A stretch of 64,000 nucleotides of DNA from Lepisosteus oculatus (GCF_040954835.1 NC_090703.1:7497001-7561000); one strand, 5' to 3'; shown: positions 36,701 through 46,878, numbered from the stretch's first letter. A program made the numbers and translations. The notes: a model not told the origin generated them from the sequence alone.

Positions 36701-37412
36701 AATGAGAGCATTTACCAGAAGCACTATAGCCCACGGCAGCATCATATGTGCTGCAAATTGGATTGGTTCTCTTTTGTTTGAAAGGTGCCAGCCTGGGCTT
36801 TAAGTACTCTGTGTGCTTCTTCTAGACAATTAATAATGAGTGGTGTCACAGTTACTGGACAGCTATGTCACTGTCCAGTCGGTTCTGTGAAAGCTCTTCC
36901 TAAAATTCTATTTTTTTTTTAAACTAAAAATTTGAGTAGAACATTCAATTAGACAGGGAAATCAGAAGTTTTGAATCTTCAGGGATCAAAAGCTTTCAGT
37001 CATCAGCCCGCACACGGTGACCGGGCGATGTGCTGCTTCTTGGCGAGAGCCCAGCAGTGGGTGTGTTCCCTAAAACGGCCCTCCTCCTTCTCGCCCAGAT
37101 ACCTACGGCAAGCTGACGCTGCTGAACTCCGTGGGCCAGGAGATGTCCCGCTGCAAGACCTCCATCCGGAGGGGGCAGCCCAACCCTGTGTACAAGGAGA
37201 CCTTCATCTTCCAGGTGGCCCTCTTCCAGCTGTCCGACGTCACCCTCATGGTCTCCATCTACAACCGCCGCAGCATGAAGCGCAAGGAGATGATTGGCTG
37301 GGTCTGCCTGGGCCAGAACAGCAGCGGCGAGGAGGAGCAGGCCCACTGGCAGGACATGAAGGAGTGCCAGGCCCAGCAGGTCTGCCGCTGGCATGTCCTG
37401 CTGGAGTCCTAG
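6780..37412 (+). CDS. SYT16: Synaptotagmin-16 (spliced, eight coding exons)
   Basis: Joined exons: 6780-6792, 22338-22517, 27280-27969, 31218-31415, 32751-33010, 34837-35280, 35635-35824 and 37099-37412. All phases match and the sum is 2289 nt, or 762 codons plus stop. The product is an atypical synaptotagmin: a membrane-anchored trafficking protein with two C2 domains that are expected not to bind calcium. Visible parts are a short lumenal N-terminus, one membrane segment (about residues 10-30) followed by KKLC, an acidic Ser/Glu-rich linker (about 65-465), C2A (about 468-592) and C2B (about 624-758). It ends in the family's CRWHVLLES. The signature block [16 protein letters not shown] and the C2B text favour SYT16 over SYT14. 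As I recall, the human protein is about 645 residues; the extra length is in the linker, mainly the 690-nt exon 3. The start ATG has a good context (G at -3, G at +4). Confidence 0.92.
8508..8732. repeat. Minisatellite, 31/33-bp units, about 7 copies
   Basis: Seven head-to-tail units start 'cagtgcagactgg' or 'cagcgcagactgg' and end 'tactgacctc' plus a or c. Lengths run 33, 31, 33, 31, 31, 33, 33 bp. The 2-bp difference is 'acagag' versus 'cag' before 'tactgacc', so two unit types are interspersed. Confidence 0.9.
8988..9100 (+). mobile_element. 5S rRNA-derived SINE, internally deleted
   Basis: It matches the full copy at 53785: 'gaagctcagcaggtgtgagc', 'ctggtcagtgcctg', 'tgctggaagaggtgttagtg' and 'gggcca', then jumps directly to the later 'aatttccc..ggcctttac'. 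The 5' end of the 5S head and the 3' tail are also missing. Confidence 0.75.
9720..9960 (-). repeat. Dispersed repeat, family B, reverse orientation
   Basis: It reads 'ggagtttgcatgttctcctt', 'gtttcctcccacagtccaaa' and 'gcgtcccatccagggtgcac', the reverse complement of the family B blocks at 16910 and 49380. Confidence 0.75.
10780..11050 (+). repeat. Dispersed repeat, family A
   Basis: It shares 'agttcattgatccaaagacc', 'atcacatggctgggtagctt' and 'cccaccaccctctgtgtgaa' with the copies at 740 and 15310. Confidence 0.7.
15310..15545 (+). repeat. Dispersed repeat, family A
   Basis: It contains 'ggtaattagtaattgatcca', 'ggcttcaatgacatggctag' and 'gtgtccacttgtgtcc'. It ends just left of the antisense kinase-like exon. 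Confidence 0.7.
15628..15753 (-). pseudogene. Orphan protein kinase C eta-like terminal exon (antisense)
   Basis: Read on the minus strand, a strong acceptor (pyrimidine-rich, then tttcctgcag) at 15754 opens a phase 0 frame of 41 codons and a TAG. It begins [18 protein letters not shown] and continues [14 protein letters not shown]. As I remember them, the novel PKC C-termini read KSREDVSNFDPDF..EEP..MINQDEF in PKC eta and RDVNNFDQDFTREEP in PKC epsilon, so the similarity is strong. About nine residues between EEP and the NQDEF part are missing, the conserved phenylalanine in NFD is serine, and the FSY hydrophobic motif reads LSR. I found no other kinase exon on this strand nearby. The likely origin is a duplicated exon from PRKCH, a gene on the same human chromosome arm. 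Whether it is transcribed is unknown. Confidence 0.6.
16910..17215 (+). repeat. Dispersed repeat, family B
   Basis: It contains 'gagccagagcctatcccagc', 'aagcaatgggtgcaaggcag', 'ccaattttcccagaag' and 'ggggagaacatacagactcc'. The middle part, with the 'tttggactgtgggagg' block, is degraded. Confidence 0.75.
17277..17357 (+). ncRNA. Pre-miRNA-like hairpin, candidate
   Basis: Two arms of about 35 nt fold around a loop near 17314-17320. The core 17293-17311 pairs with 17323-17341 with one C/A mismatch in 19 positions (GCTGTCCAATGTGCA against TGCACATTGGACAGC). The stem continues outward through TTTTAACAGTG and the matching TATTGTTAAAA with two mismatches and two G-U pairs. Its length (about 80 nt), small loop and few bulges are those of a microRNA precursor. 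It lies in SYT16 intron 1 in the sense direction. I do not recognise a known miRNA in either arm, and a short palindromic transposon relic is the main alternative. Confidence 0.4.
17663..17681 (+). promoter_or_regulatory. CTCF-like binding motif in SYT16 intron 1
   Basis: CCACTAGATGGCGCTA (17666-17681) matches all 16 core positions of the vertebrate CTCF consensus CCASYAGRKGGCRSYR; two of the three preceding positions do not fit. Confidence 0.5.
22338..22517 (+). CDS. SYT16: SYT16 exon 2: membrane anchor
   Basis: A TCTGTAG acceptor is followed by [20 protein letters not shown] and [11 protein letters not shown], which is the single transmembrane helix of the SYT14/SYT16 group with its basic and cysteine stop-transfer sequence. 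A Lys/Arg-rich stretch ([11 protein letters not shown]) follows. The exon ends CTGG|GTAAGA with one base carried over. Confidence 0.9.
22518..27279 (+). other. SYT16: SYT16 intron 2
   Basis: It contains a short AAT repeat at about 22957-22975 and a reverse family B repeat at 23715-23965. It has no recognisable exon. An S/T/P-rich 81-codon ORF at 25441-25683 has no recognised relative and no good splice borders. Confidence 0.75.
23715..23965 (-). repeat. Dispersed repeat, family B, reverse orientation, diverged
   Basis: It contains 'ggcgttgcggcctcacagct', 'ctttctcccaccttccaaaa' and 'gtgccgcactggtgtcttgt', the reversed order of family B blocks with more substitutions than other copies. Confidence 0.6.
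27280..27969 (+). CDS. SYT16: SYT16 exon 3: long acidic linker
   Basis: The exon adds 230 codons rich in Ser, Glu, Gln, Thr and Pro (for example [11 protein letters not shown] and [10 protein letters not shown]). There is no known fold, and the region is likely disordered and phosphorylatable. The acceptor at 27279 (ctcagctgcag) is the only strong one I found that fits the phase. The end GCTG|GTAAGA also fits. The 5' boundary is less certain than the 3' one, and it has no clear counterpart that I remember in the human protein. Confidence 0.75.
27970..31217 (+). other. SYT16: SYT16 intron 3
   Basis: It includes a short two-copy tandem repeat at about 28921-28996 ('gtgtgtggtggtcagtgt') and an old 5S-SINE at 30385. 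The rest is AT-rich without recognisable features. Confidence 0.7.
30385..30765 (+). mobile_element. 5S rRNA-derived SINE, old and diverged
   Basis: The 5S-like head has 'ctcagaagctgagcaagacc' and 'gggcttggtcagtactgg'. The body follows the same order as the copy at 53785: 'ccccagtatggtgg', 'cagatgagatgttaaac', 'ttgtcctggctaat' and 'caggtgggtgctgcattgta'. Many substitutions indicate age. Confidence 0.7.
31218..31415 (+). CDS. SYT16: SYT16 exon 4: linker with SVSRSQSFR motif
   Basis: A long pyrimidine tract and CCCCAG acceptor lead into [20 protein letters not shown], then [10 protein letters not shown], a linker motif I associate with SYT16. The exon ends GAAG|GTACCT with one base over, matching the next exon. 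Confidence 0.88.
31416..32750 (+). other. SYT16: SYT16 intron 4
   Basis: A 1.3-kb intron with a SINE fragment at its 5' end; the rest is AT-rich with no visible features. Confidence 0.8.
31510..31700 (+). mobile_element. tRNA-derived SINE fragment
   Basis: It has a tRNA-like head with a B-box-like 'gggttcaaaccc', then the common fish SINE body 'tgagcacggcactttactca', and a tail ending in 'cataaaacatcagataaata'. It sits in SYT16 intron 4. Confidence 0.6.
32751..33010 (+). CDS. SYT16: SYT16 exon 5: linker
   Basis: After the GGCAG acceptor the frame reads [17 protein letters not shown] and ends [15 protein letters not shown] in phase 0. It includes [10 protein letters not shown], comparable to the NKGYEEDVPSDST segment of SYT14. 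Third codon positions are strongly GC-biased, as in the other SYT16 exons. Confidence 0.88.
33210..33584 (+). mobile_element. Solo LTR with 5-bp target duplication
   Basis: The LTR spans 33215-33579 (365 bp). It starts TGTTAC and ends GTAACA, and is flanked on both sides by GTCCA (33210-33214 and 33580-33584). A TATA-like TATTTAAA lies about 70-80 bp inside the element. No internal retroelement genes or second LTR are present, so it is a solo LTR left by recombination, in SYT16 intron 5. The superfamily is not identified; 5-bp duplications suit Ty3/Gypsy or Copia-type elements. Confidence 0.8.
33585..34836 (+). other. SYT16: SYT16 intron 5, part 3' of solo LTR
   Basis: There is no recognisable exon. 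A short perfect hairpin 'ctggccctg-gag-cagggccag' lies near 34073-34093. Confidence 0.6.
34837..35280 (+). CDS. SYT16: SYT16 exon 6: C2A domain
   Basis: This phase 0 exon of 148 codons holds the whole first C2 domain, from [20 protein letters not shown] to [10 protein letters not shown]. Loop 1 has [12 protein letters not shown] where a calcium-binding C2 has an SDPYVK-type sequence. Loop 3 has [12 protein letters not shown] where the two aspartates would be. The calcium site is therefore mostly lost, as known for SYT14/SYT16. The [12 protein letters not shown] stretch keeps the basic beta-4 surface. Confidence 0.93.
35635..35824 (+). CDS. SYT16: SYT16 exon 7: linker and start of C2B
   Basis: It begins [15 protein letters not shown] and continues [20 protein letters not shown], then [20 protein letters not shown]. 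This is almost word for word the SYT16 inter-C2 region and first C2B strands. It ends CCAG|GTGAGG with one base over. The intron before it is only 354 nt. Confidence 0.93.
35825..37098 (+). other. SYT16: SYT16 intron 7
   Basis: A 1.27-kb intron without repeats that I recognise. It contains an imperfect hairpin at 36847-36889 with a perfect 9-bp core, ACTGGACAG against CTGTCCAGT. Confidence 0.75.
37099..37412 (+). CDS. SYT16: SYT16 exon 8: rest of C2B and stop
   Basis: The frame reads [20 protein letters not shown], then [20 protein letters not shown] and MKRKEMIGW, ending CRWHVLLES and TAG at 37410. The polybasic and C-terminal WHxLL motifs of C2B are present; acidic calcium ligands are absent. 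The 3' UTR follows directly. Confidence 0.95.
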
Positions 37413-37945
37413 AGGACTACCGCCCGCCCCATCCCCCCCACCACCCACCACCCTCGTACACACCTGTCGGAGACTGGCCCGCACCTGGCAGGAGCTCCTG
37501 CTGCCTGCCTGGATCTGCAGGAGGTGTTGACTTCTGTCCCGCGACCGGAGCCTACTTCCGAAGAGCAGGTGCCTGCTGGCATCGCGTCTACTGTGTGTCG
37601 GGGACCCCACTCTTTGGCCTCCTCCCCCCCACTCGGGACGGGTTTGCAGCAGGCATCTGGGGTGGATTTTTTCGGTTCCCCCTGGAACTCATCCGTTTCT
37701 CCCTGCATTCACTCCCAAAGTCCGCTCGCTCAATTCGGAGAGGAACTAACCGACTCCCCGTGCTCGTTCATTGCGGATTCAAGACTCGGTGGCAGAGCAG
37801 CTGTCTCTCGCTGTGTTGCGGAGCTGTGAGATTCTCGTGACGCACTGTGCAGTAGATCCATCTGCACCCAGCCACTCGAGTCGCATCTGCCCTGAGATGA
37901 ATAGGAAGGCTGGGTTATAATAAAATACTTAAAAGTCCAGCTGCT
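37413..37945 (+). other. SYT16: SYT16 proximal 3' UTR with polyadenylation signal
   Basis: An AATAAA lies at 37919-37924, about 510 nt after the stop, and is the first good cleavage signal. Weaker or distal signals (AATAAA at about 40153) could give longer transcripts. Open frames over the stop are GC-rich chance readings. Confidence 0.5.
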
Positions 37946-40690
37946 TTTTAAGATTGCTCAATGTTTCGCTCTTTGACAGAAGAGCTCTGAGAGCTGTTGA
38001 TTGCTGTAATATCCTTTCGGAAGATATTAATGTCAACTAGCCTTCATTCCTGAATGTGAATTGTCATGAAAGAGTGGGTCTACTACTGCTGCCTTCCTCT
38101 CTCCTGACACACCAGCTGCAGTGCCCTGTTCCTGGCTCACCATGCTGTCCGGGTACAGCTACGAGGCGTAGCGCCTTATTTACCTCCACCCGTTGTTATT
38201 TTGTTTGACAGGGCCGTGTCAGATGGCCCATTAACAGTGTTTGTCTCAAATTTAGTCCCCTAGACAGTTTGTTTTCTTTCTACAGTCCAGCAAGTCCTCT
38301 TCCTAAACCAAACAAAACCTGACTCCTTAAAAGAGTCCTAACTGCACTTTAAGGAACTTTTCCCTGGCCATAGAAGAGGCTGTCCTAATACCAAACATCC
38401 CAACAAGAGCGACTGTTTAACTTTAATGCATGTCTTTTTTCTCTGTCTCTCTCCACTGCTCTTTCCTCCCAAAAGAGACACTCCTAATTAATTAACTTTT
38501 CTTTACCCCTGTAATCAACTGCGGGCCACCAATCTCCATTTCACCGACTCCACCTGATTCCCTACAGGAACCAAGATGGTTGTTCCCCATGGAAGCCTCA
38601 AAGCGACACTTCAACTGACTTGTCCCCTCAGGAATATAGACTCTCTCACAGATTCCTGACATTTAACAGTTTATAATCATGGCGGCAAAGCCTGGAAAGG
38701 TCTTTGCCAAGAGATGTGCGACCACTAGTTTTGCAAAGGGAGTACTTTTTCCAAGACCACAGCTGTGGCAGTGCAGGGGGCTTCACTGCAACATTAAAGC
38801 CACCCAAGGTCAATATTTAACATGGCCAAAGGACACGCACTGCTTCCCTGGCAGACCGGTGACAGACACACAATCTGCAATGTGCAGTATATCGAACACA
38901 CTCCAGGGTTACAGGGCTGCTGGTTGTTTGGCCTGACTAGCACTACGGTAGACTGAGTTCATAAGCTTGAATGCATCCTAAGTTTTCTTTGGAGCATCCA
39001 GATGTGGCCACCTGTTGTGTGATGATTAAAACAACACTGTGCGCATGCCTCCTGCTTCCTGGTCCTGACTAAGGGTGGCAATACAGTGTCTCAATGGAGA
39101 AATCAAGCTTGTCTGTCCCCCGGTGCCATTTTATTTAGGCAGTTAAGATAAAAGAACAATACAACATTATCTAGCTTGCCCGCCAACATTATCTAATGAT
39201 GACTGGGAAAAGAACGTTTCAGTTCTTTCATTAACTGTACCAGGATTTGCTTTATTATTACTGTAGCATGGAGGCTGATGACATTTACGGGAAGACAAGA
39301 TTAATGAAATTGCTGTGCTACACAGTGGATTTTTTTTACTGGTATTCCTGAAGTGTTCAATTTGCAAAACTCATTGTTTTTTCCCTGAAATCATAAAAAT
39401 CCCACGTGGTACTTCTAGGGAAGAGGAAAAAACTAAGATCTTAATGAGAGTGACATTTCAGCATTCAAAACCTCCCTCTTTTATTCTATCTTCTCAAAGT
39501 GGCACAAGGAAGCCACCGGCACTGAATCTATCTTGACTATGCATTTCATAGATGATGGTAACAAATGTCACATATGCATGGTAGAAGTTCATGTTGTTGT
39601 GTGCATATATATTTTTAAAGTAAGAATCACCTTCTGGATGCATTAAAAGAACTTTTATACAGTACGGCATGCATCTTTTGTATTACAGATTACATGTATA
39701 TGAAGTGCCTGTAGCTAAGAATCTGTATGGGATTTTGGAGTGTACTTGTCATGAGAAAGCCTTGTGTTGAAATAAGCATGCATTGCTAAACAAATGTACT
39801 ACTCTGTTAGCCAATGGAAGCATGGACCAGTGAATCCTGTACATGTACAGTGCCTGTACCATGCATGCAATGATTAAAGGATAATATATGTTTTGTACAT
39901 ATTTCATGGCCTTTCAGTAAATTGTGACCACTGCTTGTTTTTTTTTCTTTTCACTGTCGTTGTGCTCTCTCTGTCTTCAAGGCCATTAAGGCTGCATACA
40001 CCCACAGTAATAACAAAAGATGTGAGCATTCGCCTTCTGTGAGGGTCAGAGACTGGGGACAGAAGAGCACAGTGCTCAGTAACAACACATAGAGATTATT
40101 GTAATTTTTCATGAACGCCTTTCTTGACTCATCATCTCAAGGAACTTTTCAATAAAACAAGGGAAAGGCAGAAACAGTAGAGCCAGTTACTGTGACCTGA
40201 AGCTCCTCTGCCTTTCACAACATCTTGCGTTCCTGTGTTTTGAATGACTTTTTAGAATTCCTAGAAACTACAGGCTTATGAATCAGTAGAACTGAAAAGA
40301 TGAATGTTGGGTGCAAAGACGTTTAGCTACATAGCTAAGTGTATCAACTATTTTCTGAATCTGCCATTGGTTCATTGACCATATGCCTTATGTAATGATT
40401 CAGACATTTGTTTTGATGTGTGATTACTAAATGGAAGTAGGGGTGGTAATGGTACTGGTGTGTTTTACTTTAATGGACTGTGAATGGTTGGATGTGTTCT
40501 AGATTAGTGGATCCAAACTCTGGGCCTGGAGGAACACCAAGTTGTCTGGTCTTGCTACAACTGCGTTCTTAATCACAAGCTAATTGATTATAGTTTTCTA
40601 TCTTGGGCATATTTAGAAATTTGCTTTCAGCTCCTAGAAGGTCAAATGGAATTTAAAATTAATTGGTATCAACCTTCTGCGTGTCTGTTA
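37946..40690. other. SYT16 distal 3' region
   Basis: There is no coding signal. It may include extended SYT16 3' UTR. Otherwise AT-rich, with no recognised repeat until the minisatellite. Confidence 0.5.
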
Positions 40691-41285
40691 CAGTGTCTTT
40701 CCCAGTTCTGGGGTGTCTGCTATAGTACCTTTCCCAGTTGTGGGCTATCCTCTACAGTGTCTTTCCCAGTTGTAGGCGTGTTGGTTACAGTGTCTTTCCC
40801 AGTTGTGGGGTGTCTGCTATAGTATCTTTCCTAGTTGTGGGCTATCCTCTACAGTGTCTTTCCCAGTTGTAGGCGTGTCTTTCTCCGTTGTGTGTGTTGG
40901 TTATAGTAACTTTCCTGGTTGTGGGCTATTGCTTACAGTGCCTTTCCCAGTGTCTTTCCCAGTTGTAGGCGTGTCTTTCCCAGTGTCTTTCCCAGTTGTG
41001 GGGTGTCTCTTACAGTGTCTTTCCCAGTTGTAGGCGTGTCTTTCCCAGTGTCTTTCCCAGTGTCTTTCCCAGTTATGGGCTATCCTCTACAGTGCCTTTC
41101 CCAGTTGTAGGCATGTCTTTCCCAGCTGTGGGGTGTCTCTTACAGTGTCTTTCCCAGTGTCTTTCCCAGTTATGGGCTATCCTCTACAGTGTCTTTCCCA
41201 GTTGTGGGCGTGTATTTCCCTGTTGTGGGCGTGTCTGTTGTGGCATCATTCCCCCTAGTGGGCGTATCTGTCACAGTGTCATTCC
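40691..41285. repeat. Minisatellite, about 34-bp unit with compound structure
   Basis: Head-to-tail copies of 'gtgtctttcccagttgtggg' are joined by alternating spacers 'gtgtctgctatag', 'ctatcctctacag' and 'cgtgtctttcccag'. The spacers recur in blocks, giving a higher-order pattern, and the 3' copies decay. The repetitive open frames in it are artefacts. Confidence 0.9.
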
Positions 41286-41699
41286 TCCTTGCGGGTGTGT
41301 GTCTGATAAGTCTGTTCATTATCAGGTGATCAACTAGTGAGAGCAACTGCCAGCAGGTGGAGGAGATGCTGTGTGAAGTTCTGTGTGCTGACGTTGCAGG
41401 AAATTTGAAGTTGGGTATTTTGGACACTCAGGACTGAACGAAGAAACAAAAAGAAATATAAGTCTAAAAAAAAATGAGCTTCAATGAATCTACTGTAGCG
41501 ATGTAGAGAACTCGGCTGGGATGAAAACCTGACTGTTCTACCGGACACCTCGTCAGCAAAACCTACCATGTCTCCCAGCGCATCAGTAGTATAATAAATG
41601 TTACAAATCGACGTCACAATAAATCAATTAAATGTTACAAACCCACGTCACAATAAATACATTAATGATTTGACGATGAGCAGTACCGTGGAATAAACC

Positions 41700-42335
41700 C
41701 GACTTTCAGATCTGGGTCACTTTTAAGGGTCGTGTGGGGGGAGACTTGATGCCTCTTTTGCATAGTTCCCAGCGGTGCCACGAAGCATTTGCTTGGGCAG
41801 CCTGTTGCAGATCACACACGTCGAGATCTGAAGGTATATTATTATCCGCAGACAGGAGTACATTAAGTAATGTGAAGCTATTTGTGTGCGTTCGCCAGTT
41901 CAGACCTGCCCGGCAAATGTCTGCTGCGCTCGCAAAAATGGGCTCGCAGCACCAAATTCATTTTATTACCACTTGGACTAAAAAGGCGAAACAGTTTTTT
42001 TTTGGTTCTCCAAAGAGCACCTTGTCATCCGTGCTGTGATATCCTCTCCTTTTAGCGTGCACCGCGGTCAATAAAAAACATCTCACTATGCGAAATCTAG
42101 CACCCAAGTCGAAATGTTGCTGAGAATGAGGGAGCGTCATCATCGCCTAGCAACGCTCCTAGCAACAAGAAACATCTGCCGTTTTAAGGACCAATGAGAC
42201 TGCGGCGCAGCTGTGTTGTTGCCTGTTGCTCAAAAAAGGGATATTTTAAGATCTTGGGAGCGTTGCGTGTTTCAAGGGGGTTATTGGGAAAGCGATACAG
42301 CGCCTAGATATAAAAGGGAAACTTCAGTCAGTCCC
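41700..42335 (+). promoter_or_regulatory. SERTAD4-like promoter with TATA box and RFX-like sites
   Basis: A block richer in CpG than its surroundings precedes the gene. TATAAAAG lies at 42309-42316, predicting transcription start around 42335-42345. At 42142-42154, ATCGCCTAGCAAC fits the X-box consensus GTNRCCNRGYAAC except at the first base. A second half-site CCTAGCAAC follows at 42158-42166, and TGCCTGTTGC-type words lie near 42220. RFX factors binding such sites drive cilia-related and other genes; the link to this gene is inference. Confidence 0.5.
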
Positions 42336-42504
42336 TGGATCTGGACAGCTGACGCATATAACAAAAGAGACTCAATGTTAGAGCTTCGGACAGGAACAGA
42401 GCGGAGACTAACCCAACTAGCTCTGAGCGAGGATCAATTTTCATCCTAATTCAACTGATCTGCCAGCTCTTTGGGTGTCGGCAAGCTTGAGTAACCTTCA
42501 AGAG
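42336..42504 (+). other. SERTAD4-like 5' untranslated exon, predicted
   Basis: It is predicted from the TATA box to a donor-like AAGAG|GTATTT. It contains an ATG at about 42374 with a 25-codon frame ending in TAA before the donor, so it would act as an upstream ORF. Both boundaries are weak predictions. Confidence 0.35.
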
Positions 42505-44202
42505 GTATTTGTTTAACTTCTTTAAAAAAAAAAACAACGAACTGCAATTAAACAGAGGGAAAAACACTTTTATAGTATATACTCCCGGGTCTGTGTACGT
42601 GTTTCATACGTTATAGTTTCTTTCTTGTCTTCTCGGTTCAACTATATATTAAATTCGCGGCGGGGAATGTTTGCTTTTCTGTGTATAATAAAATACTTCA
42701 GAAATCACAAGAGTGTTTAGCGACGCTACCAGCGACGGTGTTTTAATTGGTCTGACATAAGGTGCAAAATATTTTTCTGTTCTTTTTGAAGAATGCATTC
42801 CCTGCCTCACTCTTGGATGTCGCGGATACTCGCGTTCTCTGTGTCTTGCTCTCTGTAGCGGAGTATAGTGGTCGCTATTCGCTGCTAGACAGCGGAGCAA
42901 AGACGCTCGCAGGCTGTGATTTCTGCACACTACAGGAACTTGCAGTTTAAAGGGTTTTGGGAGATGTTACGGCACGGGGGACGACGATTTAGTATATCGT
43001 TAAATAATTTCAATACATTAAGCGGTTTGACTGACAACTACTGCGGAAGTGTAATCTCACGAGCGCTTTCCACACCATTTAAAGACCGGCGATGTATACA
43101 AACTAAGTCTTCTGAACGCACATCTCTCGAAATGAAGTGGAAACTGTTTATTTTTCCAATTACCAACATCGGGGGTGTAGATAGCTGACCTTTTTTAATT
43201 ATAAGAATAATGCTTAACTAAAATCTGCCAGAAATAGATGATGATGAATATGCTTGAAATGCTTGAAGGATTATTCTTTAGAGCTGTTGTAGGTTTACAA
43301 ATTCACTCAGCCTGAAAAATAAAGACGGGGCACTCCGACCGCAGAAACGTGTAGACGCCCCTTTGCTCAGTAAATTAATGAATGAATTGTTTTTTTTTTA
43401 ATGAGAAACGCTAAAACTTGCACAGAATCAAAGTAAGCCAAGGAAAAAAATGCACAAATCCTTTAATGTATATACTGAAATGCTAAATGTTGTTCAACTC
43501 ACAACTGAAGGTGTCTGGTCATTTTATTTTGTATGTCTACATTTTAATTCAGACATAATGTCTGCTTTTTAACAATGAAAAAAAAACCCGACTTTTTATT
43601 TATACTTTTAATTCTGTCTTTTTAAGCAGCTGTAATTTAGCGGTGAATTAGAATGCATTGTATGAGATAGGTGTTACACAAACAGCCCTGTATTTAGATT
43701 TAATAGTAGTCCACGCTAATCTAGAACACAGTGTAATAACTGTTTTTGGGCACAAATTGCTGAGCTCGTCAGTGCTGTGGAATGCAGTGCATATACCAAG
43801 CGAATCCAATACATTTCCTGAACTCATACTGTATGTTGAACTCCATAAGTAGAAATGTTATTGCTGAATGACATGCGTGTGAAAGGTGGCTTTGCTGCTT
43901 GCCATTAATAATTGGTGTCAGTGAATTGTCTACACGTTCTGTTTCTGCCACTATTGCGTGCGGTGCAGTGGAATGACAATTCCAGACATGGGAAAAGCAA
44001 TAGGTTTGCATATTGGACATAGTGCAATGACTTTGAAGAATGCTCATATTGCATGAATCATTCATGTCAGGAAGTCTCTGAGATTCTCTTGCAACATTGT
44101 GAGAATACAGTGCACATTTTGTTATTCTAGGCAATCTGCCTACTAACACTTATTGCTTGGATTAAGTGCCACCCCTAAAGCCTTTCTTTATCAAATACAC
44201 AG

Positions 44203-44308
44203 CTGTAAAGAGGAGCTTCTAAAACAATGTTCACTGTGGAGAGGCTGACTCAGAGCACAGGGACCCATTCCAGAGAGCAGTTTGACGGTTGATTGCGATC
44301 TCCTTCAG
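44203..44308 (+). CDS. SERTAD4-like candidate first coding exon, broken frame
   Basis: The acceptor AAATACACAG at 44202 and strong donor TTCAG|GTACGT at 44308 make a believable exon. Its ATG at 44227 is in the phase needed to join the exon at 45261, but the frame meets TGA at 44290-44292, six codons before the donor. Either a weaker GT at 44288, which keeps the same phase and removes the TGA, is the real donor; or this is non-coding leader; or the gene is disabled. The short peptide (MFTVERLTQST...) does not resemble the SERTAD4 N-terminus I know. Confidence 0.3.
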
Positions 44309-45260
44309 GTACGTTTTCATCTGTGTTCCTCGTGGGATTATTCACCTTTTTCTTGCAGCACTATGCAGTTGATTAGGCATAATGTGGCTTTGCAGCTGTG
44401 GCTCCAGACTCGATGATGCAACTCCAGAAGGAAATCACAGCAGCGCTGTGTGAATGGCCCGTCTCTTCCCAGAACCTGCCTGCTGGCTGGATTAGCAGGC
44501 TTCTGTTTGGATGAGGGATAAAGAGCGAGGTGGTTGTTCATTTGGGTTCCTGAGATGAAGCTAGGCAAAAGTAAAGCATTCTCTTTCATGTTTCAGGAGT
44601 TCTCAGACCTGATGTCTTTAGTGAGGGGTGTCGATTTTGCTCGAAGAAGACATTGAAGATGATGTCCTTGCCAATTCAAATTGTAAATGAATTGTTCTGA
44701 ATTTCCCAGTGGTTCTCACAATGCACACAGCGCCCAACTGGGGAACATCCACTCCTCCAATTTTCTCAGTGTTGACAATATCTGATATTGAATTCTCTAC
44801 CAAGGAAAAGAGGCACAGATCCCCAGGGGTGAATCTAACAAAATGTTGTGCAACTCTGTTAGTAATCCATGACAATAAAGTGCTGATGTATTTAGCATCA
44901 AATTCAAACAAATTAGAAACTCACTTTCTGTATGTATGAAAATGATATACTGTATGAGATATATGTATCTCTAAAACTGTACATGATTTTTGGTGTTTAT
45001 ATGTCCCATAGTGTTTCAATTTGCCATACTGTTTGAGAAACACTGGGACCTGTTAGTCGTTATTTTCATTGATGTCATTCAATCATCTTAAATAATGACA
45101 TCAGAAATTCACATTCAATCCGTGGAAACACTGATGAAATTAATTTCTGCCTGCTTTGTGAACCAGCAACAGCAGGAACTTCAGGAACCCAGAGAGATTG
45201 CATGTTGAATTATTGTCAGTCACACAGCAATTCCTTTTTTCACTTTGTATCTTTGAACAG

Positions 45261-46596
<1,336 letters not shown>

Positions 46597-46878
46597 CACC
46601 TTCTGAGCTGCAAACTGTTGGAAACCAGCACGTTGTGACCAGTCTTATTGACTCGAAGAAACAGATTACATGCATGTTAAAATGCTGTCAAGTTCAGAAA
46701 GTCGTAGCCAGTGATGCCTACCCATCACTGCTCTGTTAGGAGTCACCTCAATGTAGTTTAATTGACTTGGTTTCAAGGCCAGTAGCACAAGGAATTAATT
46801 GGAGAAATCAGATATTCGGTTACATTTACAATGCTTTCAAATGTTATTAGTAAAAGAGAGAAATAATGCACTCGGTAA

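Noticed and set aside
6780..37412. SYT14 instead of SYT16
   Set aside because: The inter-C2 block [16 protein letters not shown] and the SNAPC1 neighbour point to SYT16; SYT14 has a different sequence there.
36971..37840. 289-codon + strand ORF over the last SYT16 exon
   Set aside because: It is in the wrong frame relative to the clear C2B coding frame and runs into the 3' UTR.
40803..41337. Repetitive SFPVVG-type ORFs
   Set aside because: They are translations of the minisatellite, not a protein gene.
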